Positions 24,892 through 36,690 of a stretch of 64,000 bases of DNA are shown here, piece by piece. A program made the position numbers and the translations under genes. Below the pieces are notes generated by a model. That model ran no database searches, was not told where the DNA came from, and was given only the letters and a program-made list of their open reading frames with translations. The stretch comes from Ipomoea triloba (lineage: Eukaryota; Streptophyta; Magnoliopsida; Solanales; Convolvulaceae), in assembly GCF_003576645.1 (NCBI RefSeq), contig NC_044922.1, forward strand, positions 26,918,888 to 26,982,887, written 5' to 3'. Each line of letters starts with the position of its first letter. The stretch's first letter is position 1.

Positions 24892-25570
24892 TTAATTTGA
24901 ACCTCCAGACCTTGGATGCACAAGATACCCATCTCCACCAATATCAGAAATAACATATTCAACTTGAGACTGAACAACTGATTTTGTTTTAAATGCAACT
25001 ATATGAGCAAGATGCTTTCGTCCCCTTGCTTTATTATATTTCTTTTCAATAACACGACTCACCCTTCTATTACGCAACCCTTTCAACCGCCAGCTTGATG
25101 GATCCTTTATAATACCGCTTGACGATCCTATGTCACATTCTTCATCTACAAAGAAAATAGGATCATAGTTAGCTTCAACTATTTTCTTTGCATCTGCAGC
25201 TTGCTCGCATATTTTTCGTCCTTCATTGTTTTCTTTGCAAGAAACAACTAACCTTTGAAATTTCCTAGTAGTTTCTAATGTCCAAACAGAAGATGCAACA
25301 TTAACACCCTGAGATGTGAATGCAATATCAACAATCTCGTCTTCAACAACTTTTTTAGTCCATCTCTTCAGAATATATTTCTCAGGTTTTTCGACACATA
25401 GTGCACATTTGAAATGCATAAACAGTGACAACATAGAATCCCCGTTTCAGTGAACAACTTGCAACTACAATCAATATCCAACTCTAATGTTAAAAATCAC
25501 TTCATTCCTAATAATATCAAGCTCAAGCCTCCAAACATGATACTTATACACACCACCTTCAAATAGTGCA
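24892..25570 (-). pseudogene. FAR1/FHY3-like (MULE transposase-derived) C-terminal relic
   Basis: An open frame 25434-24892 (180 residues) contains EKPEKYILKRWTK, the hallmark that follows the SWIM zinc finger in FAR1-related proteins and their Mutator-like transposase relatives. Just upstream, in another frame, the minus strand encodes CSCKLFTETGILCCH, which is the SWIM CxC...CxH motif. A frameshift near 25430 separates the two. The FAR1 DNA-binding and MULE transposase domains are absent, so this is a truncated, broken copy. The rest of the frame is open and lysine/arginine-rich. A young transposon relic is likelier than a host gene. Confidence 0.7.
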
Positions 25571-25585
25571 CACTCTTGATAGCCA

Positions 25586-25960
25586 TGTTTGAGACTCTAT
25601 ACTCGAGGGCACTTTGTGGTAGACCATTGCAATGAAGTAGTCAAATAGTGAAGAACGATAGCTAGGTGATTATGTTGTTCAAAGGACTTGGAGATTGAGT
25701 TAGTAACAAGGGGACTTGATGGTTGATTTTTGTGAAAGGCTTTTTATGTGTATTTGTAACAATACATATATAGTGAATTCCATCCTCCAATGTATATGAG
25801 AAGAGTGGAGTAGAGAATTTTCTAAACTAATATAAAAAAACACTCTCTCTCTATTACTCTACTAATCTATCTGCAAATCATCCACACACATGCACAAAGA
25901 CTTGTGCATTCAAAATCAACAAAGCTACAAAGCTTTTTCTTAAATTCTTGGCAAGTTTAA
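25586..25960. repeat. Dispersed repeat, partner of 2569-2945
   Basis: It begins at GTTTGAGACTCTATACTCGA, directly beside the FAR1-type relic, and ends near AAAGCTTTTTCTTAAATTCT. It is nearly collinear with the partner except for small indels. There is no coding content. Class unknown; it may be an LTR fragment or part of the MULE. Confidence 0.55.
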
Positions 25961-26187
25961 GACTTTTTCTTCTCCTTAATTAATTCTCTGATTCAAATAT
26001 ATATTTATCTTATATATCTAATTCTTTGTTTATGTAATCACCATCTTCTTTGACTTGGAAGGCCGAAGTCGCCATTAATGCAGTTATTTAGAGAATGATG
26101 CTTGAGTGTTTGGAGAGAAATAAAAATATTGGATACCAAAAATTTATCAAAAGATTCAAAGCTTCAAAGATATATAAAAAAAAAAAA

Positions 26188-26457
26188 AGGGAAAATTGTA
26201 ATTTATGCCCTTCCATAATATGTCAATTATCAATGTCACCCCTGAATTATTAGTGGTGTAAATATTGCCCATGAATTTTCAAAAACGGTACATATATTGT
26301 CCCTCCCATGGTGTAAATATTGCCCCTCCTGTCGGTACGAGAGAGGCAATATATGTACTGTTTTTTGAAAATTGAGGGGTAGCATTTACACCACTAATAA
26401 TTCAGGGGTGACATTGATAATTGACATATTATGGAGGGCAAAAATTACAATTTTTCC
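26188..26457. mobile_element. Foldback MITE (near-complete hairpin)
   Basis: The element begins GGGAAAATTGTAATTTATGC and ends with its inverted partner GCAAAAATTACAATTTTTCC. The pairing continues inward for over 100 bp: ATAATATGTCAATTATCAAT against ATTGATAATTGACATATTAT, and CCTGAATTATTAGTGGTGTA against TACACCACTAATAATTCAGG. It is non-coding. A transcript would form a long hairpin. Confidence 0.85.
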
Positions 26458-26539
26458 TATAAAAAACGACCAGATTACTCCTTGGAGAATATAATAATTG
26501 ATATTCTGAATACCCTAAAAAATATAGAACTTAATCTAC

Positions 26540-27297
26540 AAGATTGATGGAGAGGCGTCAAATATTTTGAGCAGGGACGACACCAAGAATAAGTATTGTT
26601 ATACAATTAAAAAAATTAAAGGGGGACCGATTCAGCCCCAGACTCCCGGAATCTTTAAAATAGCATTCATGGGCACATCCAACGTGCTGTACCTTTTAAG
26701 GAGACATTCAATTCATATATAACACATGTTTAACATGCAGTGCCCTAACTCTATATATGGCAACAACGACATTAATTAATCTGAAGTTAAACTCGTTATT
26801 TTTAAGGAAACAGTGAGGTTACTATGTAATTAAGTTATAAGAACAATAATGTAATTAAGGATGTACGAAAGCAAAAGGACGACGACAGACGATAGATGAC
26901 ACACTGCAAAGTAAGTGGATAGCGTGTTGGGGCAGCTATAAATATTGGTAATAATAATATTTGTGTTTGGCAGATGTAGAATTTGCTTCAATTGTTAATA
27001 TTATAACGTGCCATCCATTTATTCTTGATTAATGCCATTGTTATTATCCTAGCTAAAACCTATAAGAATTTGATGCATGAGTTATGATGATCAGTAATCA
27101 CTTGTTCCTAGGGATGGTAACGGAGCGGGGCGGGGACGAGGAGTATACTCCCCGTTACGTTCCAGCAGGAAATTAGGCGGGGACTGGGATTCTTCATCCC
27201 TGTCAATTTTTAATCAAAATGTTAAGTAAGTGAAATTCTTAATAATGAAAAAAAAAATATCTAAGTCCTAGTTTTAAAAACTAAAATACTAAGTCTT

Positions 27298-27355
<58 letters not shown>

Positions 27356-28245
27356 ACACGCGTAGTATACGTACTGCCTGTATATATTGAGTGCTTCACT
27401 GCCACTACTGCCTGTATATATTGACTGCAGTGATATATACACACACACAAACACACACGTAGTATACGTACTGCCTGTATATATTGAGTGCTTCACTGTC
27501 ACTACTGCCTGTATATATTGAGTGCTTCACTGTCACTACTGCCTGTATATATTGACTGCCTCACTGCCACTTATATATACAGTGGCAACATTAATTATAT
27601 ATATAGTGTATTACATACATATATACATAGTATACTGTTAGTACTTTATATATATTCGGGGGTGGGGCGGGAATAGGTATTCCCGTACCGTCCCGACGGG
27701 GAATAACACACGTTATTTGTCATTTTTGTTCTCCGAAAATTTTTTCCATCTATCCCCGTCCCATCGGGGTGGGGATCGAGGATCTCTGTCAGGGCGAGAC
27801 AAATTATCATCCCTACTTGTCCCAACTAGTTTATGATGACATGGCAATTCAAATTTGTGCATAAGTACTATTACGCTAAAAATTAAATAGTTATATTTCT
27901 ATGGTAAGATGCACATATTTTCTTTGCACATCATGCTTTCAATGGGGGAAACTATGCTAAAAGTGGTCATGAGAAGAATTCACATCCCCCTACACAATAT
28001 ACTTTTAGTGGGACCACTATGCTAAACGTGGCCACGTTTTGATAGTAGAATGCACATCTCCCTCCTTGCACAACATTCTTTCAATGGGACTAGCCACTAC
28101 GCTAAAAGTGGTCATGAGTGGAATGCACATTGGATCCTCCTCCTTGCACATCATGCCTTCAGTGGGATCATTAGTGGAATGCACATTGGATCCTCCTCCT
28201 TGCACATCATGCCTTCAGTGGGATCATTACGTTAAAAGTGGTCAC
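26540..28245. repeat. Duplicated repeat mosaic, block c (partner of 5723-7004)
   Basis: It starts ACAAGATTGATGGAGAGG and has no LTR element, so it preserves the empty version of the site occupied at 5722. It continues through the AGCATTCATGGGCACATCC block, the CGAGGAGTATACTCC patch and four modules of CTACGCTAAAAGTGG / TTGCACATCATGC. Nothing coding is seen. Confidence 0.6.
27301..27565. repeat. TA microsatellite plus 34-bp minisatellite
   Basis: A (TA)n run at 27303-27351 is followed by units starting ACTGCCTGTATATATTGA at 27373, 27407, 27470, 27504 and 27538. Most are spaced 34 bp apart, with an AC-rich interruption at about 27438-27458. The partner block a has only a short TA run here, so the expansion is specific to this copy. 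Confidence 0.8.
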
Positions 28246-29265
28246 TATTAGGATTCTTTGTATTTTAGACAAATTAAAATTCTTTCTCTCTCTCCCTGTA
28301 TTATTTACAATATATCATTTACCATTATTGCTATCTTGATTGGACTTTTTGAATCCTTATAAATACATATTTTTCCTGTACTTTAAATACAATAGATTGA
28401 CCAATAATGAAGTCATTCATAGAACTATTGTTCTTATCTTGTTTCAGCAGACCAATCGATTCATGACTACAAACCCTACAAAATAAAATAAAATAAAAAA
28501 ACCACATTGTCGCCGTTGACCTGCGACACCACCTCCTCTTCTTCTCATATCATCTTTGATATTGCCTATCCGACCACAACCCCAATAAATACCCTACAAA
28601 CAGCCCATTCACTATTGAAGTCGCTTATGGGTCTTCTTACCGGGCACAATATTTGAGTCTCCATAGTTAATTAGCTATACTCTTTGTGCAAGGGGCCGGG
28701 GATTTCACTATAAGTAAGTATCTTGATAAAACCAGGTTTTAATTGGACTTCTTCTAGAAGCGGATTGACCAATTAATTTGTATGAACAAAATCTCTATCT
28801 ATTTAAGGGGATCCGCCCTGAGTACTGCGCAATGATCTCCTCATTGACCACTAAATAACCATTTACAATTGATTAACACAAAGACAGACATTTTGTTCGT
28901 GACAAAGTAGCTTACAAATAAACTTCATATCTACAAAAAGATCAACTAGCAAACATCTTCATCAAGCCACTAACCACAACAAGGTTAAATGATTTAAGGG
29001 ACAAGCTCAATGTTCTCTCTAGAGAACCTTAAGCTTGAGGAGGCATACTAAGACTCTGTATTTTTGGCACACTAGAATTCCTCTCCCTCGCCTTGTATTA
29101 TTGAGAATATACCATTAATCATTCATATCCTTCCTTTCAAAAAAAAAAACATTCAAATCCTGATCAGGACTTTTGTATCCTTATAAATACATATCTTTCT
29201 GTACTTTAAATACAAGAATGGATTGATCAATAACAAAATCATTCCCATAACTATTATGCTCATCG
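28246..29265 (+). mobile_element. Short Copia-type element relic (partner of 7005-8240)
   Basis: Its LTR-like repeats (about 28246-28440 and 29045-29265) match those of the element at 7005. The interior is shorter: the gag-coding part (KLTSSNYQ region) present in the partner is deleted after CAATAAATACCCTACAAACA. A tract resembling a polypurine tract (CTTGAGGAGG) precedes the right repeat. Non-coding and dead. Confidence 0.55.
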
Positions 29266-30045
29266 TCATGAGCGCAACCCGCGCTAAAGTAGTGGTCGCA
29301 TTTCGATGGTAGAATGCACATCCTCCACCTTGCACAATCTGATTTTATTGGGACCACTATTTAAAAGTGGTCATGTATCGATGGTAGGACGCACAACATG
29401 TTTTCAATGGGATTCGAACAAGAGGGATTTCAATTATTGCGCTTACTACTATGCCAAAAAGTATAGCTACTTGCAAATGCGTGCACAGTACAACTTTATT
29501 TCTTTATATTCGTTTAGCAATTAGCATCATGTTTCGATAATATTAGGATGTTAAATGCAACTCTTCAAGCCTAAATATAATCCAGCAATCACTAAACTAA
29601 ATCAAGGCCCTCAAAACTTAAAATGTTGTGAAAATCTCAACAACTAAATCATATCTGGTATAAATCTCAACCATAATATTTCTAGCATGTCCACCCAAGT
29701 TAAAACATATGGACAAAACAAGCTTGCAAATAGATGTAATTTGTAACCAATTCAACGAACAAAATTTTTGAACTCTCGAAAAATTAATACGGCATATCAA
29801 AACAACTATGGTAATGTCAAAATAAAAACCCATGGAAAATAATAAGGCACCAAAAAAACACACAATGCCAAAAACAAAGACCTTTAATTTAGAAAGACAT
29901 TGACAGTTTGACACCCCATAACATTGGCCATCAAAAACTCCACACTGAAACACAATATATTGAGAAGAAAATTAATTAAGGACTATTTTGGCTATATATA
30001 AAACTAAAAGTGGTAATTTTAGAGAGAGAACGGATTATTCGTATC
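29266..30045. repeat. Repeat mosaic (partner of 8241-9320)
   Basis: Collinear with the partner, including CAAAACTTAAAATGTTG, ACGGCATATCAAAACAACTATGG and ACACAATATATTGAGAAG. No coding sequence is supported; the 29618-29953 frame (minus) has no known domain. Confidence 0.5.
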
Positions 30046-30054
30046 AACATTGCT

Positions 30055-30829
30055 CAATCGTTATATCGTGCACCAAGGTCCAGTGCGGTCCGAAACGACG
30101 TCGTTTCGAATGTGAGTGGACGGTGGACACGAATGACTTCAGGGAATACACAGAATCCTTGTCTAGAATACACAAAATGATTTGGGGGGATGCACAGAAT
30201 ATTAACACAACTACACAGAAATCATTCTCCTAACATTCGAATACATAAAACACGTCACAACCTATGTTTAAGTACCCCTAACATGAATACACAGAATCGT
30301 AGTTTACAATACACAGAATGTCTTCAAAGAATACAAAGGAAATGAAAACACCAAATACACAACCACATCACTCATGTGTTTAAGTACCACAAACATAAAT
30401 ACACAGAATCCTTGTCTCACAGAATCCTTGTCTAGAATACACAGAGTCAAACACATCACTCATGTGTTTAAGTACCACTAACATAAATGCACAGAATCCT
30501 TGTCTAGAATACACAGAGTGACTTGAGGGAATACACAGAATATTGACACAACTACACAGAAATCATCCTCCTAACATTCGAATACTCAAAACATGTCACA
30601 ACCTATGATTAAGTACCCCTAACATGAATACACAGAATCGTAGTCTACAATACACAGAATGCCTTCAAAGAATACACAGAATATTAATTAACACAAATAC
30701 ACATACCGGCCGAAACGGGAAACGTGATTTCCAAAAAAAAAAAAACCCTTAATTAAAATGACCAATATTGCTAGCATTGGTACGGGGTGCATAATGCATT
30801 ATGCACCCTGGTCCACGATATAAATTGCG
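30055..30829. mobile_element. MULE-like element with ACACAGAAT internal array (copy E6)
   Basis: The left end CAATCGTTATATCGTGCACC and the right end (inverted) CGCAATTTATATCGTGGACC pair as terminal inverted repeats. The flanks carry a perfect 9-bp direct repeat AACATTGCT at 30046-30054 and 30830-30838, the size expected for Mutator-like elements. Inside are two roughly 340-bp direct units (about 30190-30340 and 30530-30680) dense with AATACACAGAAT. CGAAACGACGTCGTTTCG at 30091-30108 is a perfect palindrome. There is no coding frame: the 29988-30233 open frame is only a reading of this array. An alternative duplication, ATTGCTAGCATT at 30767 and 30833, would define a smaller element at the right end. 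Confidence 0.65.
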
Positions 30830-30838
30830 AACATTGCT

Positions 30839-31538
30839 AGCATTTTAAGTTTTGGGTGTTCTTATCTAAATAATAAGCCTACACATACAGGCTTCCTAGT
30901 TTTATACATTAATTCTTCTTCTACTTTATTTTATTATTCGATCTTTACCTTTGTAACGGGTGGTCTTATTAGCAACCTGTCACACCCTATTTAAGTTTTA
31001 ATTTAACTGATATAGTGGTTATTAAGGATAACTCTACCAAATTAATTAGTCAAACTGTTGATTGATAATCACGTACAAAATTTCAAGTTTGACTAGAGTA
31101 GCTTATTGACATTCTTGTTTAATGTGATCAACTATGGACAAACTAAACTAGTTTTATTTTTTTTATAGCTAAGATCACAAAGCCGAGTATAATTAAAACT
31201 GGTCCTCACCATAGAACGTACGTAGTACATATCATTTACCGCTGCAACATTTTACATTCATGCATGCATGCACGTTGCAGTGGCAATTAGTTTTTGGAGT
31301 TAATTCTTTTTAATGATATTCCTAATTTGTTGTACCTGATGCAGTAAATATCATAAGTCCTGCGTTGCATGCATACATATTTACTGCTGGAATGGCAAGT
31401 GATTTTTTTTTTTTCATCCTAAACATGAAAGGTAATCATTATATTCAAACGTCCACCTTGGAAGTTAAATTTTGAAATAGAGTTACATAGACTAAAAATT
31501 TTGATCGGAGAATATATATATAAAGAGAGAGTAGAGTT
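30839..31538. other. Intergenic repeat DNA
   Basis: No gene is seen. 31185-31290 repeats 8960-9060 and 33745-33850 (AAAACTGGTCCTCACC, GCATGCATGCACG). 31380-31500 repeats 34400-34520 (CATCCTAA, AACATGAAAGGTAATCATT, GAAGTTAAATTTTGAA). Confidence 0.45.
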
Positions 31539-31793
31539 GTCGCGCCTTAACGTGCGGTCCTTGCGGGCCACCACTATGGCACTATATGCATCACCAAAAA
31601 AACACATCACTAGCTATACAAATATACATCATACAGTGTTTGAAAATGCACAATTAGGGGCATGAGAGTTATGGTGCATTATTTTCGGTGTGTTGTCTGT
31701 TTTTTTGTGTTTTTGTGCTTTTTCTGACATTGAGTCGTGCATATTTGTATACATAGTGGTGTATACCGCACCAACTGCACGGAAAAGCGCGAC
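31539..31793. mobile_element. MITE with GTCGCGC termini
   Basis: The left end GTCGCGCCTTAACGTGC and the right end (inverted) GTCGCGCTTTTCCGTGC are terminal inverted repeats. The interior has an inverted pair around TGCATCACC / GGTGCATT. A related, more diverged element lies at about 33970-34270 with a GCGCGGCC right end. Confidence 0.55.
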
Positions 31794-31858
31794 CATATTT
31801 TAGCATATATATATATTCTAAGGATCATGTGAGAACAGTACCATAGAATAGAAATAAG

Positions 31859-33190
31859 AATCAATCTCAACCTGATATTTGTAAAAATTCGACGAGTATG
31901 ATTAGACTTTTTTTAAAAAAAAAAAAACTCGGTGGCATTTTCATAATTATCATCAACTTCACCATGAAAACTTAACACTTAAATATACCATCTTTAACAA
32001 CTAAATATGCAAATATGGTAACTTTTATAAAATCAATGAAAACATTTAAATCTAAACCATAAATTCTAGACCTTAAGCAATATAAAGTGAACCACTAAAC
32101 CAAATAAAACCTAAAACTCAGTCATAAACTCTTAAATCGAAAGACTATGTGCAATATAATAGTGCACTTTCACATTTTACAAATGCAATCTTTTAATACT
32201 AAATATACAAAATGTTAATACTAAATTTGCAAACATAACCTAGGAAAGTATAAAAAATTCAGATTTTTTGAGATATAAATAATTCACTATTCTACCATAT
32301 TTGTCAATTTCGTTTCACAAAACAAATTAAACACACAAGCGATTTGATAATTTTATATATCTATATAATAAATGAAGAGTTCAAATAGTAACATAGCAAC
32401 TCGGAATCTTTAAAATAGCATTCATGGGCACATCCAACCGAGCTGTACCTTTTAAAGAGACATTCAATTCATATATAATACACAATTAGCATACACTGTC
32501 CCAACTCTGTATATGGCAACGACAACATTAATTAATCTGAAGTTAAAGTCGTTATTTTTAAGGAAACAGTGAGATTACTATGTAATTAAGTTATAAGAAC
32601 AACGTAAGGATCTACGAAAACAAAAGGACGACGACAGACAATGACGACATACTGCAAAGTATATGTGGAGCGTGTTGGGGCAGCAATAAATATTGGTAAT
32701 TGGTAATAATAATATTTGTGTTTGGCAGATGTAGAATTTGCTTCCATTGCTAATATTATACTTGCCATCCATTTGTTCTTAATTAATGCCATTGTTATTA
32801 TCCTGGCTAAAACCTAGCTATAAGACTTTGATGCATGAGTTATGATGATCACTTGTCCCAATTAACTAGTTCATGATGACAGGGCAATTCAAATTGGTGC
32901 TTACTTACCGTTACTCTAAAAATAGTTATATTTTCATAGTAGAATAAACATATTTTCTCTGCACATACATCATGCTTTCAATAGGACCACGTCCTAGGTA
33001 AAAGTGGTCACAAGCGCTATGCTAACGTGATCATGTTTTGATGGTAGAATACATGTCTCCTTCTTTGCACATATATGCAACATGCTTTCAATGGGAACAC
33101 TACTACGCGCTAAAAGTGGTCACGTGTGGACATCCCTCTCGAACATGTGACATAAGCTATTGTTGGTTAGATAACAAGTTTAGAATTCCA
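31859..33190. repeat. Repeat mosaic, block d (partner of 9348-10620 and of 5870-7000)
   Basis: The left part matches block b. From GAATCTTTAAAATAGCATTC (32403) it matches blocks a, b and c, ending in modules of GTAAAAGTGGTCAC and GCACATACATCATGCTTTCA. The minus-strand open frames at 32578-32792 are shadows of this repeat. Non-coding. Confidence 0.55.
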
Positions 33191-33928
33191 ACCAACTAAG
33201 CTACTCTAACATTTAGTAATTCATACACAAATTTTCATTTTATATATATGTTACTACTATAGATATATATATATATACATACATATATATAAGGGGTGGC
33301 GGTGTGGGGAGGGGGACAGATGCGCCCACTGTGGGTCGTTTGCCCAAGTATATGATCATATGTGAATTAGGTTTCTTGTGATAAGTGTGAACTAATTTGA
33401 TCTATCCATCTAGAATGATTAATGACTAAAAAATGATGGGAACAATTTTAAATTTTTAAATTAGTCAGACAATTTTAAGCAACCAAATTAGTCAGACAAT
33501 TAGCTTGATAATCATAAAATTTTAAATTTGACTCCTTGTTAGAGTAGCCTATTAGCCTTCTTGGCTTGAGTTGATCAACTATATATGGACATATTAAAGA
33601 TAGTTTAATCATTTGCTAAATAGAATCATCAGGCAGAATTTACTTAATACATCCTAGGATAGGAAATACAAATTTATCTAACGACCCAAAAATCAAATAT
33701 AGTGGTTATTATTTTACTAACATACACAATTAACTATGACATGCATAATAAAAACTGGTCCTCAGTTCCTCACTATAGCCCGTAGTACTTAGCATTTACC
33801 ACCGCGACATTTTTCAGTCATGCATGCATGCATGTTTCAGTGGCAGTTATTTTTTGGAGTTAATTCTTCTTATTTCTACACAAATAAATTATTTATTTAT
33901 AAATAGGTTAAGTCAGCTGTATCGAATG

Positions 33929-33962
<34 letters not shown>

Positions 33963-34276
33963 CTATTCAAATGTGCCTGCGCCTTCTCATGCGGTCGGTG
34001 CGGAATACATCATTATGTATACAAATATATACCACTCGATGTTAGAAAATGCACCACATGAAAATACACAAAAACACCAAAAAAACACACCACAAACGTG
34101 CTCGTGCCTTCCCCTGTCCTTAATGCTGCATTTTTAACACTGATTGATGTATATTTGCATACCTAGTGGTGTGGCTTTTGATGACGGGTATCTAACTATG
34201 CATATTTGCGTGGTGCATTTTCTAACATTGAGTGGTGTATATCTGTATACATAGTAGCGCGGCCACACCTGATTAT

Positions 34277-34320
<44 letters not shown>

Positions 34321-34919
34321 CTGTAATAATAATATTCTTAATTTGTTGTACCCGATGTAGTAAATCTCATACGTCCTGCATGCATATATCTTATTTAATT
34401 TACTGCTGGAATTGCCAGTGAATTTTTTTTTTCATCCTAATTTTCTAAACATGAAAGGTAATCATTCAAACGTACCATGGAAGTTAAATTTTGAATAGAG
34501 TTACAGAGACTTAAATTTTTGACCGGAGAATAATTTTTATTTTATTTTATTTTGTATTTTTATTATTCATTGCTCAATTTCACTCCGCTAAAAAAATGAA
34601 TCTACTTATTAATTGTTGGGCGACTGCTACGTTTCGATGGTAGGATACCAGACTCGACTCTTCAACCCGTAGTTGTGCCCACCCAACAATCCTCTTCCAA
34701 CATATGTTGCGAGAACCTGGTATCAATTGTCAGGGTTAAACGCTTACTACTATAAAAAAAAAAAAAAAAACTATAGGTAGTAGCCATAACACAACTTTAT
34801 TTCCTTATACTTGATAGCAGCCAGATCCACGTTTCGAAGGAAGAATATTGGACCCGGTTATCCAAACCACCACCCAATAGATATTTTAGCAATATATATA
34901 TATGTGTGTGTGTGTGTTT
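33191..34919. other. Intergenic repeat-rich DNA
   Basis: This holds AT microsatellites (33930-33960, 34277-34318), a diverged GTCGCGC-type MITE (about 33970-34270), the recurring GCATGCATGCATG block at 33820, and a CTACTATAAAAAAA / ACTATAGGTAGTAGCC module at 34745. No coding region is supported; the 34206-34421 frame runs through the AT repeat. Confidence 0.45.
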
Positions 34920-35209
34920 TATACAAAAAGAAATAGAAAATAATATGTTTAAATTATGAATGATAATCAATTAATGTTACTTTGATGAACCTGTAATATT
35001 GTTTTAATGGACATGTGCACATGTTTGATCTAACAAAAGATTTAAATAACATGATATTAGATTTGGCTCTTTGAGTGGTGGCCCAACACTTTCAATCGAA
35101 CAGTGGCACGTCTTAAAGAAAAAAAAATTAAAGTTGTTTAAGAAACCAACCAGTTTTAGACTTTATTTTGTATTAAGGTTGGAAAGGTACAATATTTTTT
35201 TTTGATATC

Positions 35210-35415
35210 AGGAAAGGTACAATATTAGCTGTAGTACATAATTCGCTGTAAATATAATACTGAACATTTTTGGAAAGGTACAATATTAGCTGTAGTACAT
35301 AATTCGCTCTAAATATAAATACTGTACATTTTTAGAACGGTACAATATTAGCTGTAGTACATAATTCCTTCTAAGTATAATAGTATAATAAACTGTACAT
35401 TTTTTTTAAAAAACA
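35210..35415. repeat. Tandem repeat related to the 61-bp array
   Basis: Three units of GGTACAATATTAGCTGTAG... occur, matching the array at 11925-12135. The flanks also match (11483-11740 against 34925-35190; CTCAGGCGTAC against CCCAGGCGTAC), so the whole region upstream of MYB copies 1 and 2 descends from one ancestor. Confidence 0.7.
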
Positions 35416-35539
35416 TAATACTGTACATTTTAGGAAAATGAAAAACGAACTCCCAGGCGTACTTTTTATTTATTTATTTATTTATTATAAGTATCTTTAT
35501 TTTATTAGTGATGGTAAACTTAATGAGAATGGACGCAAG

Positions 35540-36469
35540 TCATTAAGCTTTATTTCACTAGTTTGGATAAGAAAGATCACCTAACTAAAACTTTGTCCGA
35601 ACAAGATGCTACTTGGGTGCGGGATGATGCATGTCTGTTCCTGCAAATCCGTAATTCTATAGATGAGGGGATTGTTGGGTTCATTAGTCATTGTACTTCT
35701 GTTAAAGAATTGATGGATTATTTGGAATACTTGTACCAAACCATGCAATACTCCCATGATACCAAACATGCAATTGTCAAAGGAGGGGGAGTTGTTTGAA
35801 GATCCTGAGAGATCGATATAGGAGACTAGTTGGGAAGCTAAACTACTTGACAATAACTCGTCCAGATATTGCTTACACAGTGAGCGTTCTGAGCCAATAT
35901 ATGGTGTCTCCAACTGTTGATCACTAGGCAGCTGTAGAGCACATCTTGAGTTATTTGAAGGGAGCTCCAGGGCATGGACTGTTGTATAAAAATCATGGTC
36001 ACACTAAGATTGAGTGTTTTACTATGCTGATTGGGTAGGATCTAAAGAGGGTCGTAGATCAACAACCGGATATTGTGTTTTCAATTCTTTGGAGGTAATC
36101 TGGTTTCAAGGAAGAGCTAGTAAGAAACAAAACGTGGTTTCTCATTCGAGTGAAGAGTCAGAATATAGGGCGATGACACAATCAACATGTGAAGTGATGT
36201 GGATAAACAACCTTTTGAATGAGGCTGGTTTCAAAGCTCCGATTCTTGCAAAGTTATGGTGTGATAATCAAGCTACTCTCCATATTGCATCAAACTCGGT
36301 GTTTCATGAACGAACCAAGCACATAGAGATTGACTGCCATTTTGTTCGTGAGAAAATACAACAAGGGTTAATCTCCACTGGATTTGTGAAAACCGAAGAA
36401 CAACTCGGAGACCTATTCACAAAGGCCCTAACTGGGACACGAGTTATTTGTGTAACAAATTGGGCATGA
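35540..36469 (+). pseudogene. Internally deleted Copia gag-pol relic
   Basis: 35540-35740 encodes a gag start (TLSEQDATWVRDDACLFLQI, then SVKELMDYLEYLY). It then jumps to the end of reverse transcriptase ([20 protein letters not shown], about 35830-35890) and to RNase H (RRSTTGYC, SSEESEYRAM, CDNQATLHIASN, ERTKHIEIDCHFVREK, DLFTKAL; to about 36440). Protease, integrase and most of reverse transcriptase are gone. There is a stop codon near 35924, a frameshift near 36020 and another near 36440. It cannot make a working polyprotein. The subfamily differs from that of the element at 49218. Confidence 0.85.
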
Positions 36470-36487
36470 TCAATACCTATGGTCCAA

Positions 36488-36690
36488 CTTGAGGGGAAGT
36501 GTTATAGAATACTTCTCATATATAGAATATTGCATATTAGGAATCTTGGAGCCTAGGGTTTTAAGTGGGAGATATATGGAAACTTGTTTCCATACCATAT
36601 GCATGCCTTCTAGCTTATATTTATAGGATGTTGTATCATCCTCTAAGGTGTGAGACAGAGAGAGCAGCTACAGTTCAAGGTATTCCTTTT
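36488..36690 (+). mobile_element. Copia polypurine tract and 3' LTR fragment
   Basis: CTTGAGGGGAAG (36488-36499) is a polypurine tract directly after the RNase H relic. TGTTATAGAATAC from 36500 is a typical Copia LTR start. The LTR end is not certain; a plausible CA lies near 36677. No 5' LTR is found upstream of the relic. Confidence 0.6.

Noticed and set aside
24892..25434. 180-residue open frame as a host gene
   Set aside because: PEKYILKRWTK and the out-of-frame SWIM motif upstream show a truncated FAR1/MULE-type relic with a frameshift.
27373..27565. CRISPR-like regular repeats
   Set aside because: The units are contiguous 34-bp minisatellite copies without spacers, in a plant nuclear context.
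35540..36469. Functional Copia gene
   Set aside because: Protease, integrase and most of reverse transcriptase are missing, and stops and frameshifts interrupt the remainder.
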